Shown here piece by piece: positions 10,670 through 24,060 of a stretch of DNA of 64,000 bases. The position numbers and the translations under genes are program-made. This DNA is from Clusia tigrina. Taxonomy: Eukaryota > Arthropoda > Insecta > Diptera > Clusiidae. Numbering within the stretch: the first letter of the stretch is position 1; every line of letters starts with the position of its first letter. The notes below the pieces were generated by a model that saw only the letters and a list, made by a program, of their open reading frames with translations, was not told the DNA's origin and did no database searches. The stretch spans positions 236,127,889-236,191,888 of the forward strand of contig OV050030.1 in NCBI GenBank assembly GCA_920105625.2. Reading direction: 5' to 3'.

Positions 10670-13600
10670 GATGGATATAGGACATACCGTATAGAAGTTA
10701 GGGCCATTTGAAGTTTTATCAGTGGTTGATTTGGGACTCAAGGGTAGCATAGCTTTGAGCGACAGCTTAAATTGACAAGAGGCTCGAGTACTTTATTGTT
10801 ACAAAATTTCAAGGTTTTATGCCGCTCCAGGAAAAACTTACAAGCATTTGTATCTTGCAAACTTTGATAGGTGTAGGACGTACCGTATAGAAGTTAGGGC
10901 CATTTGAAGTTTTATCAGTGTTTGATTTGGGACTCAAGGGTAGCATAGCTTTGAACGATAACTTAAATTGACAAGAGGCTCGAGTACTTTATTGTTACAA
11001 AATTTCAAGGTTTTATGACGCTCCAGTAAAAAGTTACAACATTTGTATGTTGCAAACTTTGATAGGTGTAAGACGTACCTTATAGAAGTTAGGGCCATTT
11101 GAAGTTTTATCAGTGTTTGATTTGGGACTTAAGGGTAGTATAGCTTTGAGGAACAGCTTAAATTGACAAGAGGCTCGAGTACTTTATTGTTACAAAATTT
11201 CAAGGTTTTATGCCGCTCCAGGAAAAACTTACAAGTATTTGTATGTTGCAAACTTTGATAGTTGTAGGACGTACCGTATAGAAGTTAGGGTCATTTGAAG
11301 TTTTATCCGTGTTTGATTTGGGACTCAAGGGTAGCATAGCTTTGAGCGATAACTTAAATTGACAAGAGGCTCGAGTACTTTATTGTTACAAAATTTCAAG
11401 GTTTTATGACGCTCCAGTAAAAAGTTACATGCATTTGTATATTGCAAACTTTGATAGGTGTAGGACGTACCGTATAGAAGTTAGGGCCATTTGAAGTTTT
11501 ATCAGTGTTTGATTTGGGACTCAAGGGTAGCATAGCTTTGAACGATAGCTTAAACTGATAAGAGGCTCGAGTACTCTATTGTTACAATTTTTCAAGGTTT
11601 TATGACGCTCCAGTCAAAAGTTACAACATTTGTATGTTGCAAACTTTGATAGGTGTAAGACGTACCTTATAGAAGTTAGGGCCATTTGAAGTTTTATCAG
11701 TGTTTGATTTGGGCCTCAAGGGTAGCATAGCTTTGAGCGATAGCTTAAATTGACAAGAGGCTCGAAAACTTTATTGTTACAAAATTTCAAGGTTTTATGA
11801 CGCTGCAGTAAAAAGTTACAACATTTGTATGTTGCAAACTTTGATAGGTGTAGGACGTACCGTATAGAAGTTAGGGCCATTTGAAGTTTTATCAGTGTTT
11901 GATTTGGGACTCAAAGGTAGCATAGCTTTGAACGATAACTTAAATTGACAAGAGGCTCGAGTACTTTATTGTTACAAAATTTCAAGGTTTTATGACGCTC
12001 CAGTAAAAAGTTACAACATTTGTATGTTGCAAACTTTGATAGGTGTAAGACGTACCTTATAGAAGTTAGGGCCATTTGAAGTTTTATCAGTGTTTGATTT
12101 GGGACTTAAGGGTAGTATAGCTTTGAGGAACAGCTTAAATTGACAATAGGCTCGAGTACTTTATTGTTACAAAATTTCAAGGTTTTATGCCGCTCCAGGA
12201 AAAACTTACAAGTATTTGTATGTTGCAAACTTTGATAGGTGTAGGACGTACCGTATAGAAGTTAGGGCCATTTGAAGTTTTATCCGTGTTTGATTTGGGA
12301 CTCAAGGGTAGCATAGCTTTGAGCGATAACTTAAATTGACAAGAGGCTCGAGTACTTTATTGTTACAAAATTTCAAGGTTTTATGACGCTCCAGTCAAAA
12401 GTTACAAGCATTTGTATGTTGCAAACTTTGATAGGTGTAGGATGTACCGTATAGAAGTTAGGGCCATTTGAAGTTTTATCAGTGTTTGATTTGGGCCTCA
12501 AGGGAAGCATAACTTTGAGCGATAACTTAAATTGACAAGAGGCTCGAGTACTTTATTGTTATAAAATTTCAAGGTTTTAAAGTTACAAGCATTTGAATGT
12601 CGCAAACTTTGATAGGTGTAGGTCGTACCGTATAGAAGTTAGGGCCATTTGAAGTTTTATCAGTGTTTGATTTGGGACTCAAGGGTAGCATAGCTTTGAG
12701 CGATAGCTTAAATTGAGAAGAGGCTCGAATACTTTATTTTTACAAAATTTCAAGGTTTTATACGCTCCAGTAAAAAGTTACAAGCATTTGTATGTTGCAA
12801 ACTTTGATAGGTGTAGGACGTACCATATAGAAGTTAGGGCCATTTGAAGTTTTATCAGTGTTTGATTTGGGACTCAAGGGTAGCATAGCTTTGAACGATA
12901 GCTTAAACTGACAAGAGGCTCGAGTACTTTATTGTTCAAATTTTCAAGGTTTTATGACGCTCCAGTCAAAAGTTACATGCATTTGTATGTTGCAAACTTT
13001 GATAGGTGTAGGATGTACCGTATAGAAGTTAGGGCCATTTGAAGTTTTATCAGTGTTTGATTTGGGCCTCAAGGGTAGCATAGCTTTGAGCGATAGCTTA
13101 AATTGACAAGAGGCTCGAGTACTTTATTGTTACAAAATTTCAAGGTTTTATGACGCTCCAGTAAAAAGTTACAAGCATTTGTATGTTGCAAACTTTGATA
13201 GGTGTAGGACGTACCGTATAGAAGCTAGGGCCATTTGAAGTTTTATCAGTGTTTGATTTGGGACTCAAGGGTAGCATAGCTTTGAGCGATAGCTTAAATT
13301 GACAAGAGGCTCGAATACTTTATTGTTACACAAAATTGAAGGTTTTATGACGCTCCAGTAAAAAGTTACAAGCATTTATATGTTGCAAACTTTGATAGGT
13401 GTAGGACGTACTGTATAGAAGTTGGGTCCATTTGAAGTCTTATCAGTTTTTGAGTTGGGACTCAAGGGTAGCATAGCTTTGAGCGATAGCTTAAATTGAC
13501 AAGAGGCTCGAGTACTTTATTGTTACAAAATTTCAGTGTTTTATGACGCTCCAGTAAAAAGTTACAAGCATTTGTATGTTGCAAACTTTGATAGGTGTAG

Positions 13601-14945
13601 GACGTACCGTATAGAAGTTAGGGCCATTTGAAGTTTTATCAATGTTTGATTTGGGTCTCAAGGGTAGCATAACTTTGAGCGATAGCTTAAATTGACAAGA
13701 GGCTCGAGTACTTTATTGTTACAAAGTTTCCAGGTTTTAAAGTTACAAGCATTTGAATGTTGCAAACTTTGATAGGTGTAGGACGTACCGTATAGAAGTA
13801 AGGACCATTTGAAGTTTTATCAGTGTTTGATTTGGGACTCAAGGGTAGCATAGCTTTGAGCGATAGCTTAAATTGAGAAGAGGCTCGAATACTTTATTTT
13901 TACAAAATTTCAAGGTTTTATACGCTCCAGTAAAAAGTTACAAGCATTTGTATGTTGCAAACTTTGATAGGTGTAGGACGTACCATATAGAAGTTAGGGC
14001 CATTTGAAGTTCTATCAGTGTTTGATTTGGGACTCAAGGGTAGCATAGCTTTGAGCGATAGCTTAAATTGACAAGAGGCTCGAGTACTTTATTGTAAAAA
14101 AATTTCTAGGTTTTATGACGCTCCAGTAAAAAGTTAGAAGCATTTGTATGTTGCAATCTTTGATAGGTGTAGGACGTACCGTATAGAAGTTAGGGCCATT
14201 TGAAGTTTTATCAGTGTTTGATTTGGGACTAAAGGGTAGCATAGCTTTGAGCAACAGCTTAAATTGACAAGAGGCTCGAGTACTTTATTGTTACAAAATT
14301 TCAAGGTTTTATGCCGCCCCAGGAAAAACTTACAAGCATTTGTATGTTGCAAACTTTGATAGGTGTAGGACGTACCTTATAGAAGTTAGGGCCATTTGAA
14401 GTTTTATCAGTGTTTTATTTGGGACTCAAGGGTAGCATAGCTTTGAGCGATAACTTAAATTGACAAGAGGTTCGAGTACTTTATTGTTACAAAATTTCAA
14501 GACTTTATGACGCTCCAGTAAAAAGTTACATGCATTTGTATATTGCAATCTTTGATAGGTGTAGGACGTACCGTATAGACGTTAGGGCCATTTGAAGTTT
14601 TATCAGTGGTTGATTTGGGACTCAAGGGTAGCATAACTTGGAGCGACAGCTTAAATTGACAAGAGGCTCGAGTCCTTTATTGTTACAAAATCTCAAGGTT
14701 TTATGACGCTCCAGTAAAAAGTTACAAGCATTTGAATGTTGCAAACTTTGATAGGTGTAGGACGTACCGTATAGAAGTTAGGGCCATTTGAAGTTTTATC
14801 AGTGTTTGATTTGGGAATCAAGGGTAGCATAGCTTTGAGCGATAGCTTAAATTGACAAGAGGCTCGAGTACTTTATTTTTACAAAATTTCAAGGTTTTAT
14901 GACGCTCCAGTAAAAAGTTACAAGCATTTATATGTTGCAAACTTT
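10670..14945 (+). repeat. HOR A copy 4 (4276 bp, 17-mer plus 977-bp insertion)
   Basis: Most of the unit repeats copy 3 with small differences; an offset of 4276 holds between 8301 and 12577 and between 9461 and 13737. The extra 977 bp (about five monomers) lies at about 11400-12376. It contains an M16-like monomer (ACATGCATTTGTATATTGC near 11426), an M7/M8-like pair with GATAAGAGG, and a second copy of the M2-M4 run (GAACGATAAC then TTGAGGAACAGC near 11930-12130). This is local unequal duplication inside the HOR. Confidence 0.85.
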
Positions 14946-17900
14946 GATGGATATAGGACATACCGTATAGAAGTTAGGGCCATTTGAAGTTATATCAGTG
15001 GTTGATTTGGGACTCAAGGGTAGCATAGCTTTGAGCGACAGCTTAAATTGACAAGAGGCTCGAGTACTTTATTGTTACAAAATTTCAAGGTTTTATGCCG
15101 CTCCAGGAAAAACTTACAAGCATTTGTATCTTGCAAACTTTGATAGGTGTAGGACGTACCGTATAGAAGTTAGGGCCATTTGAAGTTTTATCAGTGTTTG
15201 ATTTGGGACTCAAGGGTAGCATAGCTTTGAACGATAACTTAAATTGACAAGAGGCTCGAGTACTTTATTGTTACAAAATTTCAAGGTTTTATGACGCTCC
15301 AGTAAAAAGTTACAACATTTGTATGTTGCAAACTTTGATAGGTGTAAGACGTACCTTATAGAAGTTAGGGCCATTTGAAGTTTTATCAGTGTTTGATTTG
15401 GGACTTAAGGGTAGTATAGCTTTGAGGAACAGCTTAAATTGACAAGAGGCTCGAGTACTTTATTGTTACAAAATTTCAAGGTTTTATGCCGCTCCAGGAA
15501 AAACTTACAAGTATTTGTATGTTGCAAACTTTGATAGTTGTAGGACGTACCGTATAGAAGTTAGGGTCATTTGAAGTTTTATCCGTGTTTGATTTGGGAC
15601 TCAAGGGTAGCATAGCTTTGAGCGATAACTTAAATTGACAAGAGGCTCGAGTACTTTATTGTTACAAAATTTCAAGGTTTTATGACGCTCCAGTAAAAAG
15701 TTACATGCATTTGTATATTGCAAACTTTGATAGGTGTAGGACGTACCGTATAGAAGTTAGGGCCATTTGAAGTTTTATCAGTGTTTGATTTGGGACTCAA
15801 GGGTAGCATAGCTTTGAACGATAGCTTAAACTGATAAGAGGCTCGAGTACTCTATTGTTACAATTTTTCAAGGTTTTATGACGCTCCAGTCAAAAGTTAC
15901 AACATTTGTATGTTGCAAACTTTGATAGGTGTAAGACGTACCTTATAGAAGTTAGGGCCATTTGAAGTTTTATCAGTGTTTGATTTGGGCCTCAAGGGTA
16001 GCATAGCTTTGAGCGATAGCTTAAATTGACAAGAGGCTCGAAAACTTTATTGTTACAAAATTTCAAGGTTTTATGACGCTGCAGTAAAAAGTTACAACAT
16101 TTGTATGTTGCAAACTTTGATAGGTGTAAGACGTACCTTATAGAAGTTAGGGCCATTTGAAGTTTTATCAGTGTTTGATTTGGGACTCATGGTAGCATAG
16201 CTTTGAGCGATAGCTTAAATTGACAAGAGGCTCGAATACTTTATTGTTACAAAAGTTCAAGGTTTTATGACGCTCTAGTAAAAAGTTACAAGCATTTATA
16301 TGTTGCAAACTTTGATAGGTGTAGGACGTACCGTATAGAAGTTAGGGCCATTTGAAGTCTTATCAGTTTTTGATTTGGGACTCAAGGGTAGCATAGCTTT
16401 GAGCGATAGCTTCAATTGACAAGAGGCTCGAGTACTTTATTGTTACAAAATTTCAAGGTTTTATGACGCTCCAGTAAAAAGTTACAAGCATTTGTACGTT
16501 GCAAACTTTGATAGGTGTAGGACGTATCGTATAGAAGTTAGGGCCATTTGAAGTTTTATCAATGTTTGATTTGGGTCTCAAGGGTAGCATAACTTTGAGC
16601 GATAGCTTAAATTGACAAGAGGCTCGAGTACTTTATTGTTACAAAATTTCAAGGTTTTATGACGCTGCAGTAAAAAGTTACAAGCATTTGAATGTTGCAA
16701 ACTTTGATAGGTGTAGGACGTACCGTATAGAAGTTAGGGCCATTTGAAGTTTTATCAGTGTTTGACTTGGGATTCAAGGGTAGCATAACTTGGAGCGATA
16801 GCTTAAATTGACAAGAGGCTCGAGCCCTTTATTGTTACAAAATTTGAAGGTTTTATGCCGCTCCAGGAAAAACTTACAAGTATTTGTATGCTGCAAACTT
16901 TGATAGGTGTAGGACGTACCGTATATAAGTTAGGGCCATTTGAAGTTTTATCCGTGTTTGATTTGGGACTCAAGGGTAGCATAGCTTTGAGCGATAACTT
17001 AAATTGACAAGAGGCTCGAGTACTTTATTGTTACAAAATTTCAAGGTTTTATGACGCTCCAGTAAAAAGTTACATGCATTTGTATATTGCAAACTTTGAT
17101 AGGTGTAGGACGTACCGTATAGAAGTTAGGGCCATTTGAAGTTTTATCAGTGTTTGATTTGGGACTCAAGGGTAGCATAGCTTTGAACGATAGCTTAAAC
17201 TGATAAGAGGCTCGAGTACTTTATTGTTACAATTTTTCAAGGTTTTATGACGCTCCAGTCAAAAGTTACAAGCATTTGTATGTTGCAAACTTTGATAGGT
17301 GTAGGATGTACCGTATAGAAGTTAGGGCCATTTGAAGTTTTATCAGTGTTTGATTTGGGCCTCAAGGGTAGCATAGCTTTGAGCGATAGCTTAAATTGAC
17401 AAGAGGCTCGAGTACTTTATTGTTACAAAATTTCAAGGTTTTATGACGCTGCAGTAAAAAGTTACAACATTTGTATGTTGCAAACTTTGATAGGTGTAAG
17501 ACGTACCTTATAGAAGTTAGGGCCATTTGAAGTTGTATCAGTGTTTGATTTGGGACTCATGGTAGCATAGCTTTGAGCGATAGTTTAAATTGACAAGAGG
17601 CTCGAATACTTTATTGTTACAAAACTTCAAGGTTTTATGACGCTCTAGTAAAAAGTTACAAGCATTTATATGTTGCAAACTTTGATAGGTGTAGGACGTA
17701 CCATATAGAAGTTAGGGCCATTTGAAGTTCTATCAGTGTTTGATTTGGGACTCAAGGGTAGCATAGCTTTGAGCGATAGCTTAAATTGACAAGAGGCTCG
17801 AGTACTTTATTGTAAAAAAATTTCTAGGTTTTATGACGCTCCAGTAAAAAGTTAGAAGCATTTGTATGTTGCAAACTTTGATAGGTGTAGGACGTACCGT

Positions 17901-18663
17901 ATAGAAGTTAGGGCCATTTGAAGTTTTATCAGTGTTTGATTTGGGACTTAAGGGTAGCATAGCTTTGAGCAACAGCTTAAATTGACAAGAGGCTCGAGTA
18001 CTTTATTGTTACAAAATTTCAAGGTTTTATGCCGCCCCAGGAAAAACTTACAAGCATTTGTATGTTGCAAACTTTGATAGGTGTAGGACGTACCTTATAG
18101 AAGTTAGGGCCATTTGAAGTTTTATCAGTATTTTATTTGGGACTCAAGGGTAGCATAGCTTTGAGCGATAACTTAAATTGACAAGAGGTTCGAGTACTTT
18201 ATTGTTACAAAATTTCAAGACTTTATGACGCTCCAGTAAAAAGTTACATGCATTTGTATATTGCAATCTTTGATAGGTGTAGGACGTACCGTATAGACGT
18301 TAGGGCCATTTGAAGTTTTATCAGTGGTTGATTTGGGACTCAAAGGTAGCATAACTTGGAGCGACAGCTTAAATTGACAAGAGGCTCGAGTCCTTTATTG
18401 TTACAAAATCTCAAGGTTTTATGACGCTCCAGTAAAAAGTTACAAGCATTTGAATGTTGCAAACTTTGATAGGTGTAGGACGTACCGTATAGAAGTTAGG
18501 GCCATTTGAAGTTTTATCAGTGTTTGATTTGGGACTCAAGGGTAGCATAGCTTTGAGCGATAGCTTAAATTGACAAGAGGCTCGAGTACTTTATTTTTAC
18601 AAAATTTCAAGGTTTTATGCCGCTCCAGTAAAAAGTTACAAGCATTTGTATGTTGCAAACTTT
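14946..18663 (+). repeat. HOR A copy 5 (3718 bp derivative)
   Basis: The first part follows copies 3 and 4 (M1-M4). It then switches to a different variant series and contains a 1370-bp (7-monomer) near-duplication: the private mark GGACTCATGG (a 2-base shorter reading of GGACTCAAGGG) occurs at about 16184 and 17554. M14-M17 return at about 17785-18580. The 181-bp monomers M6 and M12 are absent. The entire copy is repeated in the next unit with an offset of 3718. Confidence 0.82.
15600..18340 (+). repeat. 1370-bp (7-monomer) near-duplication inside HOR A copy 5
   Basis: Two runs of seven monomers follow each other at an offset of about 1370 bp (7 x 196 - 2). They share GATAAGAGG with GTTACAATTTTTC, CGCTGCAGTAAAAAG and GGACTCATGG. 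The same pair recurs 3718 bp downstream (about 19320-21420), so this duplication predates the copying of the whole unit. Limits are approximate. Confidence 0.75.
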
Positions 18664-21600
18664 GATGGATATAGGACATACCGTATAGAAGTTAGGGCCA
18701 TTTGAAGTTTTATCAGTGGTTGATTTGGGACTCAAGGGTAGCATAGCTTTGAGCGACAGCTTAAATTGACGAGAGGCTCGAGTACTTTATTGTTACAAAA
18801 TTTCAAGGTTTTATGCCGCTCCAGGAAAAACTTACAAGCATTTGTATCTTGCAAACTTTGATAGGTGTAGGACGTACCGTATAGAAGTTAGGGCCATTTG
18901 AAGTTTTATCAGTGTTTGATTTGGGACTCAAGGGTAGCATAGCTTTGAACGATAACTTAAATTGACAAGAGGCTCGAGTACTTTATTGTTACAAAATTTC
19001 AAGGTTTTATGACGCTCCAGTAAAAAGTTACAACATTTGAATGTTGCAAACTTTGATAGGTGTAAGACGTACCTTATAGAAGTTAGGGCCATTTGAAGTT
19101 TTATCAGTGTTTGATTTGGGACTTAAGGGTAGTATAGCTTTGAGGAACAGCTTAAATTGACAAGAGGCTCGAGTACTTTATTGTTACAAAATTTCAAGGT
19201 TTTATGCCGCTCCAGGAAAAACTTACAAGTATTTGTATGTTGCAAATTTTGATAGTTGTAGGACGTACCGTATAGAAGTTAGGGTCATTTGAAGTTTTAT
19301 CCGTGTTTGATTTGGGACTCAAGGGTAGCATAGCTTTGAGCGATAACTTAAATTGACAAGAGGCTCGAGTACTTTATTGTTACAAAATTTCAAGATTTTA
19401 TGACGCTCCAGTAAAAAGTTACATGCATTTGTATATTGCAAACTTTGATAGGTGTAGGACGTACCGTATAGAAGTTAGGGCCATTTGAAGTTTTATCAGT
19501 GTTTGATTTGGGACTCAAGGGTAGCATAGCTTTGAACGATAGCTTAAACTGATAAGAGGCTCGAGTACTCTATTGTTACAATTTTTCAAGGTTTTATGAC
19601 GCTCCAGTCAAAAGTTACAACATTTGTATGTTGCAAACTTTGATAGGTGTAAGACGTACCTTATAGAAGTTAGGGCCATTTGAAGTTTTATCAGTGTTTG
19701 ATTTGGGCCTCAAGGGTAGCATAGCTTTGAGCGATAGCTTAAATTGACAAGAGGCTCGAAAACTTTATTGTTACAAAATTTCAAGGTTTTATGACGCTGC
19801 AGTAAAAAGTTACAACATTTGTATGTTGCAAACTTTGATAGGTGTAAGACGTACCTTATAGAAGTTAGGGCCATTTGAAGTTTTATCAGTGTTTGATTTG
19901 GGACTCATGGTAGCATAGCTTTGAGCGATAGCTTAAATTGACAAGAGGCTCGAATACTTTATTGTTTCAAAAGTTCAAGGTTTTATGACGCTCTAGTAAA
20001 AAGTTACAAGCATTTATATGTTGCAAACTTTGATAGGTGTAGGACGTACCGTATAGAAGTTAGGGCCATTTGAAGTCTTATCAGTTTTTGATTTGGGACT
20101 CAAGGGTAGCATAGCTTTGAGCGATAGCTTCAATTGACAAGAGGCTCGAGTACTTTATTGTTACAAAATTTCAAGGTTTTATGACGCTCCAGTAAAAAGT
20201 TACAAGCATTTGTACGTTGCAAACTTTGATAGGTGTAGGACGTACCGTATAGAAGTTAGGGCCATTTGAAGTTTTATCAATGTTTGATTTGGGTCTCAAG
20301 GGTAGCATAACTTTGAGCGATAGCTTAAATTGACAAGAGGCTCGAGTACTTTATTGTTACAAAATTTCAAGGTTTTATGACGCTGCAGTAAAAAGTTACA
20401 AGCATTTGAATGTTGCAAACTTTGATAGGTGTAGGACGTACCGTATAGAAGTTAGGGCCATTTGAAGTTTTATCAGTGTTTGACTTGGGACTCAAGGGTA
20501 GCATAACTTGGAGCGATAGCTTAAATTGACAAGAGGCTCGAGTCCTTTATTGTTACAAAATTTGAAGGTTTTATGCCGCTCCAGGAAAAACTTACAAGTA
20601 TTTGTATGCTGCAAACTTTGATAGGTGTAGGACGTACCGTATATAAGTTAGGGCCATTTGAAGTTTTATCCGTGTTTGATTTGGGACTCAAGGGTAGCAT
20701 AGCTTTGAGCGATAACTTAAATTGACAAGAGGCTCGAGTACTTTATTGTTACAAAATTTCAAGGTTTTATGACGCTCCAGTAAAAAGTTACATGCATTTG
20801 TATATTGCAAACTTTGATAGGTGTAGGACGTACCGTATAGAAGTTAGGGCCATTTGAAGTTTTATCAGTGTTTGATTTGGGACTCAAGGGTAGCATAGCT
20901 TTGAACGATAGCTTAAACTGATAAGAGGCTCGAGTACTTTATTGTTACAATTTTTCAACGTTTTATGACGCTCCAGTCAAAAGTTACAAGCATTTGTATG
21001 TTGCAAACTTTGATAGGTGTAGGATGTACCGTATAGAAGTTAGGGCCATTTGAAGTTTTATCAGTGTTTGGTTTGGGCCTCAAGGGTAGCATAGCTTTGA
21101 GCGATAGCTTAAATTGACAAGAGGCTCGAGTACTTTATTGTTACAAAATTTCAAGGTTTTATGACGCTGCAGTAAAAAGTTACAACATTTGTATGTTGCA
21201 AACTTTGATAGGTGTAAGACGTACCTTATAGAAGTTAGGGCCATTTGAAGTTTTATCAGTGTTTGATTTGGGACTCATGGTAGCATAGCTTTGAGCGATA
21301 GTTTAAATTGACAAGAGGCTCGAATAGTTTATTGTTACAAAACTTCAAGGTTTTATGACGCTCTAGTAAAAAGTTACAAGCATTTATATGTTGCAAAGTT
21401 TGATAGGTGTAGGACGTACCGTATAGATGTTAGGGCCATTTGAAGTCTTATCAGTTTTTGATTTGGGACTCAAGGGTAGCATAGCTTTGAGCGATAGCTT
21501 CAATTGACAAGAGGCTCGAGTACTTTATTGTTACAAAATTTCAAGGTTTTATGGCGCTCCAGTAAAAAGTTACAAGCATTTGTATGTTGCAAACTTTGAT

Positions 21601-21900
21601 AGGTGTAGGACGTACCGTATAGAAGTTAGGGCCATTTGAAGTTTTATCAATGTTTGATTTGGGTATCAAGGGTAGCATAACTTTGAGCGATAGCTTAAAT
21701 TGACAAGAGGCTCGAGTACTTTATTGTTACAAAATTTCAAGGTTTTATGACGCTGCAGTAAAAAGTTACAAGCATTTGAATGTTGCAAACTTGGATAGGT
21801 GTAGGACGTACCGTATATAAGTTAGGGCCATTTGAAGTTTTATCAGTGTTTGACTTGGGACTCAAGGGTAGCATAGCTTAGAGCGATAGCTTAAATTGAC
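18664..21900 (+). repeat. HOR A copy 6 (partial, proximal edge of zone A)
   Basis: This repeats copy 5 at an offset of 3718 up to about 21400; the GGACTCATGG marks fall at about 19902 and 21272. From about 21420 to 21900 the sequence instead matches 20071-20530 at the internal 1370-bp offset, and the 17-mer pattern ends. Rare variants near the edge (CTTGGATAGG at about 21790, CGTATATAAG at about 21815, ACAGGAGG at 21899) are all found mirrored in the right arm at about 54990-55100. Confidence 0.82.
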
Positions 21901-21904
21901 AGGA

Positions 21905-24060
21905 GGCTCGAGTACTTTATTGTTACAAAATCTCAAGGTTTTATGACGCTTCAGTAAAAAGTTACAAGCATTTGTATGTTGCAAACTTTGATAGGTGTAG
22001 GACGTACCATATAGAAGTTAGGGCCATTTGATGTTTTATCAGTGTTTGATTTGGGAATCAAGGGTAGCATAGCTTTGAGCGATAGTTTAAATTGACAAGA
22101 GGCTCGAGTACTTTATTGTTACAAAATTTCCAGGTTTTATGACGCTCCAGTAAAAAGTTACAAGCATTTGTATGTTGTAAACTTTGATAGGTGTAGGAGG
22201 TACCATATAGAAGTTAGGGCCATTTGAAGTTTTATCAGTGTTTGATTTGGGACTCAAGGGTAGCATAGCTTTGAGCGATAGCTTAAATTGACAAGAGGCT
22301 CGAGTACTTTATTTTTACAAAATTTCAAGATTTTATGACGCTCCAGTAAAAAGTTACAAGCATTTGTATGTTGCAAACTTTGATAGGTGTAGGACGTACC
22401 ATATAGAATTTAGGGCCATTTGAAGTTTTATCAGTGTTTGATTTGGGACTCAAGGGTAGCATAGCTTTGAGCGATAGCTTAAATTGACAAGAGGCTCGAG
22501 TACTTTATTGTTAACAAATTTCAAGGTTTTATGACGCTCCAGTAAAAAGTTACAAACATTTGTATGTTTCAAATTTTGATAGGTGTAGGACGTACCGTAG
22601 AGAAGTTAGGGCCATTTGAAGTTTTATCAGTGTTTGATTTGGGACTTAAGGGTAGCATAGCTTTGAGCGATAGCTTAAATTGACAAGAGGCTCGAGTACT
22701 TTATTGTTACAAAATTTCAAGGTTTTATGACGCTCCAGGAAAAACTTACAAGCATTTGTATGTTGCAAACTTTGATAGGTGTAGGACGTATCCTATAGAA
22801 GTTAGGGCTATTTGAAGTTTTATCCGTGTTTGATTTGGGACTCAAGGGTATCATAGCTTTGAGCGATAACTTAAATTGACAAGAGGCTCGAGTTCTTTAT
22901 TGTTACGAAATTTCAAGGTTTTATGCCGCTCCAGGAAAAACTTACACGCATTTGTATCTTGCAAACTTTGATAGGTGTAGGACGTACCGTATAGAAGTTA
23001 GGGCCATTTGAAGTTTTATCAGTGTTTGACTTGTCTCTCCAGGGTAGCATAGCTTTGAGCGATAACTTAAATTGACAAGAGGCTCGAGTACTTTATTGTT
23101 ACAAAATTTCAAGGTTTTATGACGCTCCAGTAAAAAGTTACAAGCATTTGTATGTTGCAAACTGTGATAGGTGTAGGACGTACCGTATAGAAGTTGGGGC
23201 CATTTGAAGTTTTATCAGTGTTTGACTTGGGACTCAAGGGAAGCATAGCTTTGAGCGATAGCTTAAATTGACAAGAGGTTCGAGTACTTTATTGTTACAA
23301 AATTTCAAGGTTTTATGATGCTCCAGTAAAAAGTTACATGCATTTGTATGTTGCAAACTTTGATAGGTGTAGGACGTACCATATAGAAGCTAGGGCCATT
23401 TGGAGTTTTATCAGTGTTTGATTTGGGACTCAAGGGTAGCATAGCTTTGAGCGATAGCTTAAATTGACAAGAGGCTCGAGTACTTTATTGTTACAAAATT
23501 TCAAATTTTTATGACGCTCCAGTAAAAAGTTACAAGCATTTGTATGTTGCAAACTTTGATAGGTGTAGGACGTACCGTATAGAAGTTAGGGCCATTTGAC
23601 GTTTTATCAGTGTTTGATTTGGGACTTAAGGGTAGCATAGCTTTGAGCAACAGCTTAAATTGACAAGAGGCTCGAGTACTTTATTGTTACAAAATTTCAA
23701 GATTTTATGACGCTCCAGTAAAAAGTTACATGCATTTGTATATTGCACACTTTGATAGGTGTAGGACGTACCTTATAGAAGTTAGGGCCATTTGAAGTTT
23801 TATCAGTGTTTGATTTGGGACTTAAGGGTAGCATAGCTTTGAGCGATAGCTTAAATTGACAAGAGGCGCGAGTACTTTATTGTTACAAAATTTCAAGGTT
23901 TTATGACGCTCTATTCAAAAGTTACAAGCATTTGTAGGTTCCAAACTTTGATAGACATAGGACGTACCATATAGAAGTTAGGGCCATTTGAAGTTTTATC
24001 AGTGTTTGATTTGGGACTCAAGGGTAGCATAGCTTGGAGCGATAGCTTAAATTGACAAGA
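21905..24060 (+). repeat. HOR B copy 1 (11-monomer unit, 2156 bp)
   Basis: An offset of 2156 = 11 x 196 links this segment with the next: GGGAATCAAGG at about 22050 and 24206, GTTAACAAATTTC at about 22510 and 24666, and the CACGCATTTGTATCTTGC monomer at about 22947 and 25103. The match weakens after about 23340, where different monomers follow in the two copies. A private monomer near 23911-23960 (CTCTATTCAAAAG, TTCCAAACTTTGATAGACAT) occurs only here. Confidence 0.85.
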